Source: CAYHVK01 sp964360255
GTDB taxonomy: Bacteria; Bdellovibrionota; Bdellovibrionia; Bdellovibrionales; UBA1609
Length of the DNA: 64,000 bases
NCBI GenBank assembly: GCA_964360255.1
Contig: CAYHVK010000002.1
Coordinates: forward strand, 62,001 to 126,000
Reading direction: 5' to 3'
In this document: positions 16,885-24,591 of the stretch, piece by piece
Numbering within the stretch: position 1 is the stretch's first letter
Layout of the letters: the number at the start of each line of letters is the position of its first letter
Made by a program: the position numbers and the translations under genes
Notes under the pieces: generated by a model
The model's database searches: none
What the model saw: the letters and a program-made list of their open reading frames with translations, nothing else
Told to the model about the DNA's origin: nothing

Positions 16885-18045
16885 TTAAATCTTAAACCGG
16901 CTGATACGGTTGCAAGCTTCTTGTAAAACAGAATCTTCAACGGCGAAGTGGAAGCGAATATAATTATTGCCAGCTTCAGAGTTAAAGAACGAGCGGCCTG
17001 GTACACCAGCCACTCCTACAGATTCAAGCATATTCATAGCAAAAAGTTTTGAATCATTAAGCCCTGCGCGCGAAATATCGGCGAGAACATAATAGGCGCC
17101 CTGAGGTACGATAGGCGGCAGGCCAGCTTTATCTAAAGCATCACACATGCGGTCGCGGCGCTCTTGAAATTCTTCGCGGAGTTCTTTGTAATAAGATTTA
17201 TCCATATCAAAGCCAGCTTCTGCCCCGTATTGAAGAGGAGTGGGGGCACAAACATAGAAGAGGTCATTGGCGAGACGAATCTTTGCCGCTAAGGCCGCTG
17301 GCGCAGCGACGTAGCCGAGGCGCCAGCCCGTGATCGAAAACGTTTTAGAGAGACCCATAATAGTCACGGTGCGATCTTTAAGTTCAGGTAGGCTGGCGGG
17401 TGAGATATGTTCACGACCATCAAAGCGGAAGTATTCGTACATTTCATCAGTGAAAACTAAGAGATCTTTTTCTTTCGCAATTTTACCGATAATTTTTAAC
17501 TCAGATTCCGTCCACATTTTGCCACTGGGATTATTAGGCGAGCAGATCACGATAGCTTTAGAGTTGGGGCGAATGGCTGCGCGAATGGCGGCTTCATCAA
17601 TTTTTAAGTCGGCATTCGTGAAATTAATAAAGTGGGGCTCGATTTCAGCCAAGCGAGCAGCGTTTAAGTGATAGCCGTAAAAGGGTTCAAACAATAAGAT
17701 TCCATCACCCGGATTGAGTAACGCCATTAAAGCCGAGGCGTAGCCTCCAGTGGCACCATTGACGATCACCACTTCAGTTTCAGGGTCAGCTATAATATTA
17801 TTTTCTGTGCGAAGTTTTTCGGCGACTTTTTGACGAAGCGAAAGAATGCCTTCAGCGGGAGAATAGATATTCTTTGGGCTTTCAAGTAAGGCTGAGCGTG
17901 CGGCTTCGACCACTTCAACTGGAGTCGGTAGCTCACATAAGCCTTGGCCTAAGTTAATGCCACCGACGCGATTGCACTCTTTAGTCATCGCGCGGATATC
18001 AGACTGAACAAGACTCTCAATACGTTTTGAACCCCAATTAGACAA
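16885..18045 (-). CDS. mtnE: Class I/II aminotransferase, probable methionine-salvage transaminase
   Basis: A PLP-dependent enzyme of 386 residues, fold type I. PNNPSGK (about 170-176) contacts the cofactor phosphate and substrate, TDEMYEYF carries the Asp and Tyr that hold the pyridine ring, and K234 in GLSKTFSITGWRLGY is the Schiff-base Lys. It resembles kynurenine/aspartate aminotransferases in general. The mtn operon suggests it transaminates ketomethylthiobutyrate to methionine; the gene symbol is therefore an inference. It starts with TTG behind AAGGAG. A 6-bp inverted repeat folds over that ribosome-binding site. Confidence 0.85.
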   Translation of the reverse strand: MSNWGSKRIESLVQSDIRAMTKECNRVGGINLGQGLCELPTPVEVVEAARSALLESPKNIYSPAEGILSLRQKVAEKLRTENNIIADPETEVVIVNGATGGYASALMALLNPGDGILLFEPFYGYHLNAARLAEIEPHFINFTNADLKIDEAAIRAAIRPNSKAIVICSPNNPSGKMWTESELKIIGKIAKEKDLLVFTDEMYEYFRFDGREHISPASLPELKDRTVTIMGLSKTFSITGWRLGYVAAPAALAAKIRLANDLFYVCAPTPLQYGAEAGFDMDKSYYKELREEFQERRDRMCDALDKAGLPPIVPQGAYYVLADISRAGLNDSKLFAMNMLESVGVAGVPGRSFFNSEAGNNYIRFHFAVEDSVLQEACNRISRFKI

Positions 18046-18047
18046 AC

Positions 18048-18073
18048 TGGCTCCTTTGAAAAATTAAGAGCCA
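18048..18073 (-). promoter_or_regulatory. Hairpin over the ribosome-binding site of the mtn operon's first gene
   Basis: TGGCTC at 18048-18053 and GAGCCA at 18068-18073 can pair in the leader, with the GGAG of the Shine-Dalgarno in the 3' arm, a few bases from the TTG start. It may limit translation initiation. No known riboswitch shape is visible. Confidence 0.35.
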
Positions 18074-18109
18074 AACATATAGCAGAAAAATGCGAGGGTC
18101 GAAAGAAAA

Positions 18110-18925
18110 TTAGGCCCTTGGGGCTTTGTCGTTATTTAAATTTGTGCTGTTTTTTTGCAATTCGAGGCGAATCAACCGGGCCATCTCACTTATAAGCTGA
18201 ATGCTAGGGTGATATGAGGTTTTTCCGAGGTAATTGGCGCCGAGTAACGCAATGTGAAGCCAGAAATCAATGTTCTTAAAGGGCTGATCGCCGAACTGAG
18301 TAAGGGCATGCATCCACTCGCGAGTGATGTCCTGGGCCGAGCGAGCTAGGCTCGATTTAAGCTCATTAATTTGATTTGAAATCTGTCTGAGAAAATACAG
18401 TGGGAGCAATAGGCCGCAAATAAGAGCAAATAAACCAATAATGATTAAAAGCACCATCGGTCGGGTTTGTTGAGTTCTTAAGTTTTGCCACTCATCGAAG
18501 TACCGAGCCCGCTGCGCGCGATTTTCGCTAATCAGCCTATCAACGAACTCTATAGAGCCATCGCGTGTACGAATTTGGCTTTTATCAATGGGTTCAAGTT
18601 GAGTTTGCAGGCGTAGTTCATCCAGTTTCTGCCACATCACAAGCTCATCAAAAAGATTTTCGCGGGTGAATGAAGTTCTACTTTTCTTCTCTAAAGACTC
18701 TTCCATCTCTTTTAAGTGAGAGTCGATTTTTTCTGTGATGATGATATTCTGTGTGAGTTTTTCTGAAGTGCTGTAGCCAGAGAGACTTGAATTCCAATAA
18801 TTTACGGCCAGGACGGTGCCTGTGACGATACAAGTGACGTTCAAAAAAATACAAATAACAAAGGCGGCTTTGTAAAAGCGAAGGCGACGTCCGAGGCTAG
18901 AAAAAAGAGACGGTCTTTGCATCAT
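18110..18925 (-). CDS. Two-membrane-segment protein with periplasmic helical domain, sensor-like
   Basis: 271 residues. One membrane helix lies near residues 18-42 and a second at about 150-175. Between them is a roughly 105-residue, mostly helical, charged periplasmic domain, and after the second a Gln/Asn-containing helix (LRQISNQINELKSSLARSA) and a short cytoplasmic domain. The layout is that of a four-helix-bundle sensor, but there is no kinase, cyclase or methyl-accepting signature. It overlaps the upstream permease gene by 4 bp, so the two may act together. Function unknown. Confidence 0.65.
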   Translation of the reverse strand: MMQRPSLFSSLGRRLRFYKAAFVICIFLNVTCIVTGTVLAVNYWNSSLSGYSTSEKLTQNIIITEKIDSHLKEMEESLEKKSRTSFTRENLFDELVMWQKLDELRLQTQLEPIDKSQIRTRDGSIEFVDRLISENRAQRARYFDEWQNLRTQQTRPMVLLIIIGLFALICGLLLPLYFLRQISNQINELKSSLARSAQDITREWMHALTQFGDQPFKNIDFWLHIALLGANYLGKTSYHPSIQLISEMARLIRLELQKNSTNLNNDKAPRA

Positions 18926-20217
18926 ATAATTTTATAAGCCCTGAGGCCTCTGAAGAACTGTTGCACCACCACTTTAGTGACGACGATTGTTGGTATAGCC
19001 AAAAGAAGGCCTGCGAAGCCAAAGGCTAATGATCCACCGAAGACACCTAAGATGACTGCAAGTGGATGGATATTAACCGCTCCACCAACAACAAGTGGCT
19101 GATAAATAGCATTATCAAGCAGGTGAGCCACCATAACTACCGCAAGCACAGCGATCATTAAGTTGTTTTCTGTAATAAATGGGACGATGGGCGAAATATC
19201 TTCGACAATAAGGGAGTAAGAGGCGCCGATAGCGCAAGCGATGAGAGTGCCCACGAAAGGAATGGCATTAGTTAAGCCGCCAATCATTCCAATGAGAATG
19301 GCAATCTTAAATGGAAGGCCAACCATCCAGAAGCCCACAATAAGGGTCGCTCCCACTAGGGCGCATTCGATGGCCGTACCGCGAATGTATTTACCAAGTG
19401 CGCTGTCGACGTGATCAAACACGTTCATAGTTAATTCAAAATAACGATTAGGCACAAGTTTCATTAAAAAATGAAGAATCTGACCTTTGTCGGTGATCAT
19501 GAACATAAACGTCAGCGGAAAGACGATCCAAATTGAGAAAAGTTTCAATAAGTGACCAATACTGCTTTCTTTTTTCGTACTATCGCCGGCGACAACCTTA
19601 TCGTGTTGAATTTTCGCTTCGATATCGGCGGCGATTTCACGCTCAACCTCTACTTCTTGGATGATTTTTAAGTTCGATAAGAAATAATCATAGTATTTCT
19701 GAGAAACTTTTTCTTCATTTTGATAGCCGCCAACATACTTTAAGAAAAGCTGGCGTTGCTCAAGAGACATCGAGAGGTAATCGTTCACTCTGTGAATCAT
19801 TGGATTGAGTTCGCTTGCGAACATTTTGTAAGCGGCGTTGCCCTCTGGTTTCTCAGTCAAGCCCATCCAGTTTCTATAACGATTGTTGAGTTGGTACTGA
19901 AGGCGCACCATAAGTTCTAGTTTTTGTTTTTCGGTAGGCAAGCTTTGGCGCACGAGCCGCACGCTCATGTAGCCGAGAGTCGAGAGTGTTCCAATGATAA
20001 TAAATGCGCGAAAATAGCGCCGACTCACAGAGCCTTTGAATTGAAGGAGGGGTCTGAAAACATAAGCGAAGAAGACACCCAAGATGACTGGCAGAATTAA
20101 AGGCTGCATCGAATAAAGAACTAAGGCAAAAACTGTAAATGAAATAACGATTGTGATAGCGTTCACAATAAGTCGTCGTGTCGAGCGGGCTTTAAGTTCT
20201 TTGCGCGTGAGTTGCAT
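18922..20217 (-). CDS. AI-2E family transporter (PerM-like)
   Basis: 431 residues. Two or three N-terminal membrane helices are followed by a long soluble insertion (about 90-230) and then the conserved C-terminal membrane block, with ALVGATLIVGFWMVGLPF, IGGLTNAIPFVGTLI and ILGVFGGSLAFGFAGLLLAIP. The conserved PFVG and GG..FG..G..LA.P motifs are typical. Members export small molecules such as AI-2 or act as ion antiporters; the substrate here is unknown. It lies between a cyclic-nucleotide-binding protein (2 bp upstream) and the sensor-like protein (4 bp overlap). Confidence 0.88.
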   Translation of the reverse strand: MQLTRKELKARSTRRLIVNAITIVISFTVFALVLYSMQPLILPVILGVFFAYVFRPLLQFKGSVSRRYFRAFIIIGTLSTLGYMSVRLVRQSLPTEKQKLELMVRLQYQLNNRYRNWMGLTEKPEGNAAYKMFASELNPMIHRVNDYLSMSLEQRQLFLKYVGGYQNEEKVSQKYYDYFLSNLKIIQEVEVEREIAADIEAKIQHDKVVAGDSTKKESSIGHLLKLFSIWIVFPLTFMFMITDKGQILHFLMKLVPNRYFELTMNVFDHVDSALGKYIRGTAIECALVGATLIVGFWMVGLPFKIAILIGMIGGLTNAIPFVGTLIACAIGASYSLIVEDISPIVPFITENNLMIAVLAVVMVAHLLDNAIYQPLVVGGAVNIHPLAVILGVFGGSLAFGFAGLLLAIPTIVVTKVVVQQFFRGLRAYKII

Positions 20218-20219
20218 AA

Positions 20220-20783
20220 TTAAGCGGCCGCCTTCTGTTTTTTCTCAATAAGTTCGTTAGTGGCTTTTAAACGGGCGCCTACGATTGTAGCTAAAGATTT
20301 ATAAACCTGCGCCGCAATCAGTGGATCCGTTTCTAAAAGCTTGTCGAGATCAGATTTAAAAAAGGCAAACACCACCGAAGGTGTAATGGCACGAGCCGTT
20401 GCAGAGCGTGGAGATTCATCCAGCAAGGCGAGTTCTCCGACGAATGAGTATTTTGAAAGTTGGGCCAATTGATGGACTTCGCCGTCTTCAGAGGTAATTT
20501 CAACTGAAACCTCACCGCTTTGAATAAAAAATAAAGCTGCGCCAGGCTGACCAAAAGTGAAAAGCGTTTCATTTTCTTGATACTGTCTTTCGTAAACCAG
20601 GTGGGAGACTTCAGTGAGTTGTCTTTTGTTGAGGGATTGAAAAAATGGAAATTTCTTCAGGAATTTAATTTTATCGTTGTCGGTTCCATCACGATCTTCT
20701 TTTCTGAGATTCCCCCAGAAAATACGCATGGCCGTTTTTTTAATTGGTGATGTGAAAGCATCTTTTTTATCAATAACTGACAT
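20220..20783 (-). CDS. Cyclic nucleotide-binding domain protein
   Basis: The start at 20783 is preceded by AAGGGG at suitable spacing; a longer frame upstream has a composition unlike a protein. The product is 187 residues and consists mainly of one CNB (CAP_ED) domain: PFFQSLNKRQL, then FGQPGAALFFIQSGEV, then the phosphate-binding GELALLDESPRSATARA containing the Glu and Arg that bind cyclic nucleotide. There is no DNA-binding helix-turn-helix afterwards, so it is probably a regulatory subunit, perhaps of the permease encoded next to it. Confidence 0.85.
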   Translation of the reverse strand: MSVIDKKDAFTSPIKKTAMRIFWGNLRKEDRDGTDNDKIKFLKKFPFFQSLNKRQLTEVSHLVYERQYQENETLFTFGQPGAALFFIQSGEVSVEITSEDGEVHQLAQLSKYSFVGELALLDESPRSATARAITPSVVFAFFKSDLDKLLETDPLIAAQVYKSLATIVGARLKATNELIEKKQKAAA

Positions 20784-20936
20784 CTGAAAAACCCCTTGTG
20801 CGCAAGACAGCTTTAGCTGTCCAAAACTCGCGTATGTCCTACATCTTAATTTCGGTATAGATTTGACGAAAGCTGACGAAAAAAATGCTCGAGCCTCCCT
20901 TTCAGACGTTGGTCCCAAGTCCAGTCGAGCTATGGC

Positions 20937-21013
20937 GCATACAGACGACGCTCGATAGTGGGCACGAGGGCATGGGGGGCGACTTTGCCGACTATCGAGC
21001 GTCGTCTGTATGC
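20937..21013. repeat. Dispersed inverted repeat, copy 1
   Basis: The 23-base arms at 20937-20959 and 20991-21013 are perfectly complementary. After one mismatch four further inner pairs (GGCA/TGCC) are possible, leaving a G-rich loop. It lies in the divergent gap between the cyclic-nucleotide-binding gene and oxyR. A second copy with the same core is at 51264-51333. Confidence 0.9.
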
Positions 21014-21085
21014 ATAAAATCTAAGTCTTATCTTAATCTCTGATGCCTTGACCGCATAAGTAAACTCGATAATAAAATTACTGTT

Positions 21086-21100
21086 ATAGTTAACAGCTAT
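21086..21100 (+). promoter_or_regulatory. OxyR operator half (ATAG-N7-CTAT) before oxyR
   Basis: The sequence reads ATAG, seven bases, CTAT, with T and A at the inner conserved positions of the OxyR consensus. It overlaps a second dyad, CTGTTA-N4-TAACAG (21081-21096). It ends 11 bp before the oxyR ATG, where binding would repress its own gene. A second half-site in the expected register is not present. Confidence 0.6.
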
Positions 21101-21111
21101 TAGGAGAAATC

Positions 21112-22062
21112 ATGACTCTCACCCAGCTTGAATATATTGTCGCCGTTGAAAGACTTAAAAGCTTTCAAAAAGCAGCAGAAGCCTGCTTCGTTACGCAGCC
21201 GACACTCAGTCAACAAATACAAAAAGTTGAAAATCTTTTGGGTGTTATGATTTTTGATCGCTCGAAACAACCAGCGGCACCGACTCCGGTGGGCGCGAAA
21301 ATAATTGCGCAAGCTCGCTTGGTTTTACAAGAGGCAAATAAGATAAAAGCCATGATTTCTGAAGAGCAATTTTCAGTAACGGGAGTTCTTCGTCTTGGCG
21401 TAATCCCCACACTTGCGCCGTTTTTACTCCCGCGTTTCATTAGAAAGCTGAATAAAGATTTTCCGGGGATTGAGCTTGAAATTAGCGAAGTGCCCACAGA
21501 ACAACTGGTGAAAGATCTTCGTGAGAACCGCCTTGATATTGGACTTTTAGTGACGCCGCTCCACCATGAAGATTTGATTGAGAGGTCCGTTTACTTCGAG
21601 CCGCTTTTTATTTACGCCAGTCCTGAGCATCGTTTTAACGAACTCAAAAAAATTAACGAAAAAGAACTGACGTTAAATGACGTTTATTTGCTTAGCGAAG
21701 GCCATTGTTTTCGTGATCAAGTTTTAAATCTCTGTCGTGTTCGTAAGGGGCCAGGTCGCCGCAAGGTCACTTTTGAAAGCGGCAGCTTGCAAACGCTCAA
21801 GCGACTCGTTGATGAAACAGATGGTTACACAATTTTACCCGAACTGGCAGCTGAAGATCTGCTGTCTGCCAGTGAGAAAAGTCGTTTGAAACCTTTTGCT
21901 GAACCGGTGCCGGTTCGTGAAATCAGTTTGGTGACTCATCGTTCGTTTGTGAAAACCAAAATGCTCGAAGCGCTTGAATCAGAGATTAAAAAGGCTTTGC
22001 CGAATCGTACCGAGCCGAAAAAGAAAGAGATTGTTGCGGTTCAGCATCAAGGCAAAAAGTAA
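21112..22062 (+). CDS. oxyR: LysR-family hydrogen peroxide regulator OxyR
   Basis: 316 residues. The N-terminal winged helix-turn-helix (LEYIVAVERLKSFQKAAEACFVTQPTLS) is followed by a LysR effector domain. The redox pair is conserved: SEGHCFRDQVLNLC places Cys at residues 199 and 208, the same numbers as in the E. coli protein, and GHCxRDQ is the OxyR hallmark. Peroxide oxidises the pair to a disulfide and switches DNA binding. TAGGAG precedes the ATG and an OxyR-type dyad lies just upstream. Its last 16 bp overlap the convergent DCC-family gene. Confidence 0.93.
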   Translation: MTLTQLEYIVAVERLKSFQKAAEACFVTQPTLSQQIQKVENLLGVMIFDRSKQPAAPTPVGAKIIAQARLVLQEANKIKAMISEEQFSVTGVLRLGVIPTLAPFLLPRFIRKLNKDFPGIELEISEVPTEQLVKDLRENRLDIGLLVTPLHHEDLIERSVYFEPLFIYASPEHRFNELKKINEKELTLNDVYLLSEGHCFRDQVLNLCRVRKGPGRRKVTFESGSLQTLKRLVDETDGYTILPELAAEDLLSASEKSRLKPFAEPVPVREISLVTHRSFVKTKMLEALESEIKKALPNRTEPKKKEIVAVQHQGKK

Positions 22063-22433
22063 TCTTTCTCTTCAGCGGTAGGTATACGGCAAGTCTCTTT
22101 TTTACCGAACCATTTATAGCGATTTTCAGCAGTGTAATGGTAAATGGCATCGCGAATAAAAGCGGGAATAGCTTTGAAAGCGAGGACGGTCTTCCAGCCA
22201 GAACCAAGCTCAGCTAAGGCTTCTAGGGCTGCAGCTGACTCGATTTGTGGGGTTTTGCCGTCGTAAAACACAACTGAAGAATAGGGGGGTGCCGCATACT
22301 GCGGAATTGTTTGACGGGCAGTTTCGCCTTGCAGCGAAGCGAACTTCAGCTGTTTTTTGGTATCGTGCCTGATTAAAAAGTCGACGAAGAAGTTGCAGAG
22401 GTTGCAGTCTCCATCAAAGAAAACAATCTTCAT
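22047..22433 (-). CDS. DCC-family thiol-disulfide oxidoreductase-like protein (DUF393)
   Basis: 128 residues, beginning IVFFDGDCNLCNFFVDFLI with the DxDCxxC motif (C10, C13) that names the family, followed by RHDTKKQLKFASLQG and SSVVFYDG. The fold is thioredoxin-like and the pair of Cys is presumed redox active. The reaction is not known for the family. The gene runs towards oxyR and overlaps its 3' end by 16 bp. Confidence 0.88.
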   Translation of the reverse strand: MKIVFFDGDCNLCNFFVDFLIRHDTKKQLKFASLQGETARQTIPQYAAPPYSSVVFYDGKTPQIESAAALEALAELGSGWKTVLAFKAIPAFIRDAIYHYTAENRYKWFGKKETCRIPTAEEKDYFLP

Positions 22434-22550
22434 GGGTTTAATATGTTCGGACTCATTTCGCTTTGCAATAGAAATGGCAGTTGACGGTCTAGGTCGCAGT
22501 GCTACTCTTATAACGTTAAGATTAACATAATGAATACGAGGAGTTCAGAA

Positions 22551-23228
22551 ATGAATACAGCACTTAAGCTTGTTTTAGTAGGTTCGGTTTTAGTTCTGTT
22601 TGGTTGCGATAAACCAAACATGAAAGATGAAAAGGCTCAATACAGTTACGCAATCGGTTACCAAATTGCGAAAAATATGAAAGAGCAAAGCGTAGAAATC
22701 GACTCAAAGGCGTTCAATGCAGCTATGCAAGACGTTATGGGTAATAAAGAGGCTCGTTTGAATGATGAAGAGAGAATGAATGCTCTCCGTAAGATGTCTG
22801 AAAGCCGCCGTGCTGTTGAAGTGAAACAGGCTGAAGAAAATCTTAAAATTGGCCAAGGTTTTCTTGATGCGAACAAAGCAAAAGAAGGCGTGAAAGTCAC
22901 TGCGTCTGGTCTTCAGTACAAAGTTGTATCTGAAGGTAAAGGCGCAACTCCAAAAGCAACTGATACAGTTGAAGTTCACTACCGTGGTAAATTAATCGAT
23001 GGCAAAGAGTTCGATAGCTCTTACTCACGTAACCAACCAGCGCAATTTCCAGTTAAAGCTGTGATTCCGGGCTGGACAGAGGCACTTCAGTTAATGAAAG
23101 AGGGAGCGAAGTATGAACTTACGATTCCTGCAGCTTTGGCGTACGGCGAGCGTGGTCAACCACCACAAATTCCACCAAACGCAGTTTTAGTTTTCGACGT
23201 TGAATTGTTGAAAGTTGTTAAGAAGTAG
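22551..23228 (+). CDS. FKBP-type peptidyl-prolyl isomerase lipoprotein (FkpA/Mip-like)
   Basis: I use the ATG at 22551, seven bases after GAGGAG. The 225-residue protein has a lipoprotein signal ending LFGC, so it is probably membrane-tethered in the periplasm. The FkpA/Mip-type helical dimerisation region spans about 20-110 (SYAIGYQIAKNMKEQ; MNALRKMSE), and the FKBP domain follows at about 125-225 (VEVHYRGKLIDGKEFDSS; VIPGWTEALQLMKEG; PAALAYGERG; LVFDVELLKV). It catalyses prolyl isomerisation and may chaperone envelope proteins. A UUCG hairpin terminator follows. Confidence 0.93.
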   Translation: MNTALKLVLVGSVLVLFGCDKPNMKDEKAQYSYAIGYQIAKNMKEQSVEIDSKAFNAAMQDVMGNKEARLNDEERMNALRKMSESRRAVEVKQAEENLKIGQGFLDANKAKEGVKVTASGLQYKVVSEGKGATPKATDTVEVHYRGKLIDGKEFDSSYSRNQPAQFPVKAVIPGWTEALQLMKEGAKYELTIPAALAYGERGQPPQIPPNAVLVFDVELLKVVKK

Positions 23229-23313
23229 TCTGCGGCAAGTAAGCGTTAGCTGTCTAAGCAGCGGCGCTTTCTCGGCTCTACAAAAAACCCCAAGCTCAAA
23301 AAGCCTTTCTATT

Positions 23314-23339
23314 ACCCACATCTTCGGATGTGGGTTTTT
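23314..23339 (+). terminator. Rho-independent terminator with UUCG tetraloop
   Basis: Nine-bp stem ACCCACATC/GATGTGGGT (23314-23322, 23327-23335) closed by TTCG and followed by TTTT. It lies about 85 bp after the FKBP gene stop. Confidence 0.88.
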
Positions 23340-23380
23340 AATTAGAATAGTTTGTTACTCCTTGCCCCTGGCAAATGAAG

Positions 23381-23497
23381 AGTTGCCGAGTTGAGCAAAT
23401 TTCATGTGTATACAAGTTCTATTAGATTTTAACTTAATTTTATCGTAGTTAGGCACTGGTTTTGCTCAGCTGGGCAACTTGCTTTTTTGTGCCTAAC
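23381..23497. repeat. Nested inverted repeats in a 325-bp intergenic region
   Basis: The gap at 23229-23553 has no convincing gene. Beyond the terminator it holds two overlapping dyads. 23381-23399 pairs with 23461-23479 (17 of 19). GTTAGGCAC at 23448-23456 pairs perfectly with GTGCCTAAC at 23489-23497. The right arm of the first dyad lies in the loop of the second, with a T-run (23483-23488) between. It could be a small structured RNA or a remnant of a repeat element. Confidence 0.5.
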
Positions 23498-23553
23498 TTG
23501 GTCTTCAGTAGAAAAAGCAAGCGAAGCTGGCGGGAATGCGCCCACTCCGTACC

Positions 23554-24591
23554 TTAGATTTTTCTTAAGGTCAGTTGGAGTGGATAGTGATCAGAAGGTA
23601 AGCGATTGCGCTCTTCTAAACTCTTCGGAACAGGAATGGGCTGATTAAGATCATTCTTAAAGAAGCGAATACCAGTTTCTTCGGGCACGATTTGATCTTT
23701 AAGCTCGGGGCTCACAAAAATGTAGTCGATCTGCAATTTCTTAAGCGGAGCGCCAGTATAAATCTGCACTTGGCTGAAGCGCTCTTCAGGATTTACGTTG
23801 GCCACTTCTAAAACCTCAATCAGATCTGTCTTCTCGTGGAGCATTTCAAACTCAGGTTCGTTGTCTCCACGACGAGCGATACCGTTAAAGTCCCCGGCAA
23901 CAATCACCGGCACTTTCTGATTTAATTCAGTGCGAACTTCATTATAAATCTGAACAAGTGTCTCAAGCTCAGCTCGGCGACGTAAACGACCCTCAACATC
24001 TTTCATTTCAGGATCAAGTTTTGACTTCAAGTGGGTGAGTAAAATCACCAGGCGGGGAGAGTTCTCTCCCGGAGCAAATAGGCGAAGCTCGGCCACATCA
24101 CGACTGAAGTAATGTGATTTGCCACCAGCCGGCGTCTGCTTCTCTCGAGGATATAAGAAGTTAATCGGGCGATTTTTGTGAGAAATAAGCACAGGTTTGA
24201 CCTGAAGATCTTTTCTGAGCAAATAGCCTACATCGATCCCGCGGTTTGAATTCCCTTCTTTTAAAAGCGGAATATATTCGTCGCCAAGAAAGTGATGGCA
24301 GAAATTTTTGATGGACTCTTCTCCGCCCACTTCATTGAGCATAACGATATCAGCTTTGGACTCTAGGATGAGGCGAGCCACTTGACGGGTTTTATGAAGA
24401 GACTTATTTGGCGTCACTGAGCTTGAGTACTTTTGCCAAGTGTCTTCATTGATTTTACTCAGATCCTGTTTGTCATAGAGGTCCATGTAAAGAAATAGAT
24501 TCTCTACGTTGAACTGAAGAAATCGAATAGGGGGTGCGTGACTCTCGAACATAAGCTGTGACATTATCATATTCAGAAGCGAGGTTTGCAT
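23554..24591 (-). CDS. Endonuclease/exonuclease/phosphatase-family hydrolase
   Basis: About 345 residues, with the EEP fold motifs in order: LQFNVENLF, VMLNEVGGEE (metal-binding Glu), LLTHLKSK, VIVAGDFNGIA (Asp/Asn) and the C-terminal SDHYPL (catalytic His). The family is Mg-dependent and cleaves DNA, RNA or phosphate esters; the substrate is unknown. There is no signal peptide. The first in-frame ATG shares its bases with the pepA ATG on the other strand, and none of the nearby Met codons has a good ribosome-binding site, so the true start may be 7 to 13 codons further in. Confidence 0.85.
   Translation of the reverse strand: MQTSLLNMIMSQLMFESHAPPIRFLQFNVENLFLYMDLYDKQDLSKINEDTWQKYSSSVTPNKSLHKTRQVARLILESKADIVMLNEVGGEESIKNFCHHFLGDEYIPLLKEGNSNRGIDVGYLLRKDLQVKPVLISHKNRPINFLYPREKQTPAGGKSHYFSRDVAELRLFAPGENSPRLVILLTHLKSKLDPEMKDVEGRLRRRAELETLVQIYNEVRTELNQKVPVIVAGDFNGIARRGDNEPEFEMLHEKTDLIEVLEVANVNPEERFSQVQIYTGAPLKKLQIDYIFVSPELKDQIVPEETGIRFFKNDLNQPIPVPKSLEERNRLPSDHYPLQLTLRKI

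Noticed and set aside
20386..20403. TGGCACG ... TTGCA resembling a sigma-54 promoter.
   Set aside because: Spacing is one base off and it lies inside the cyclic-nucleotide-binding gene, pointing the wrong way for any start.
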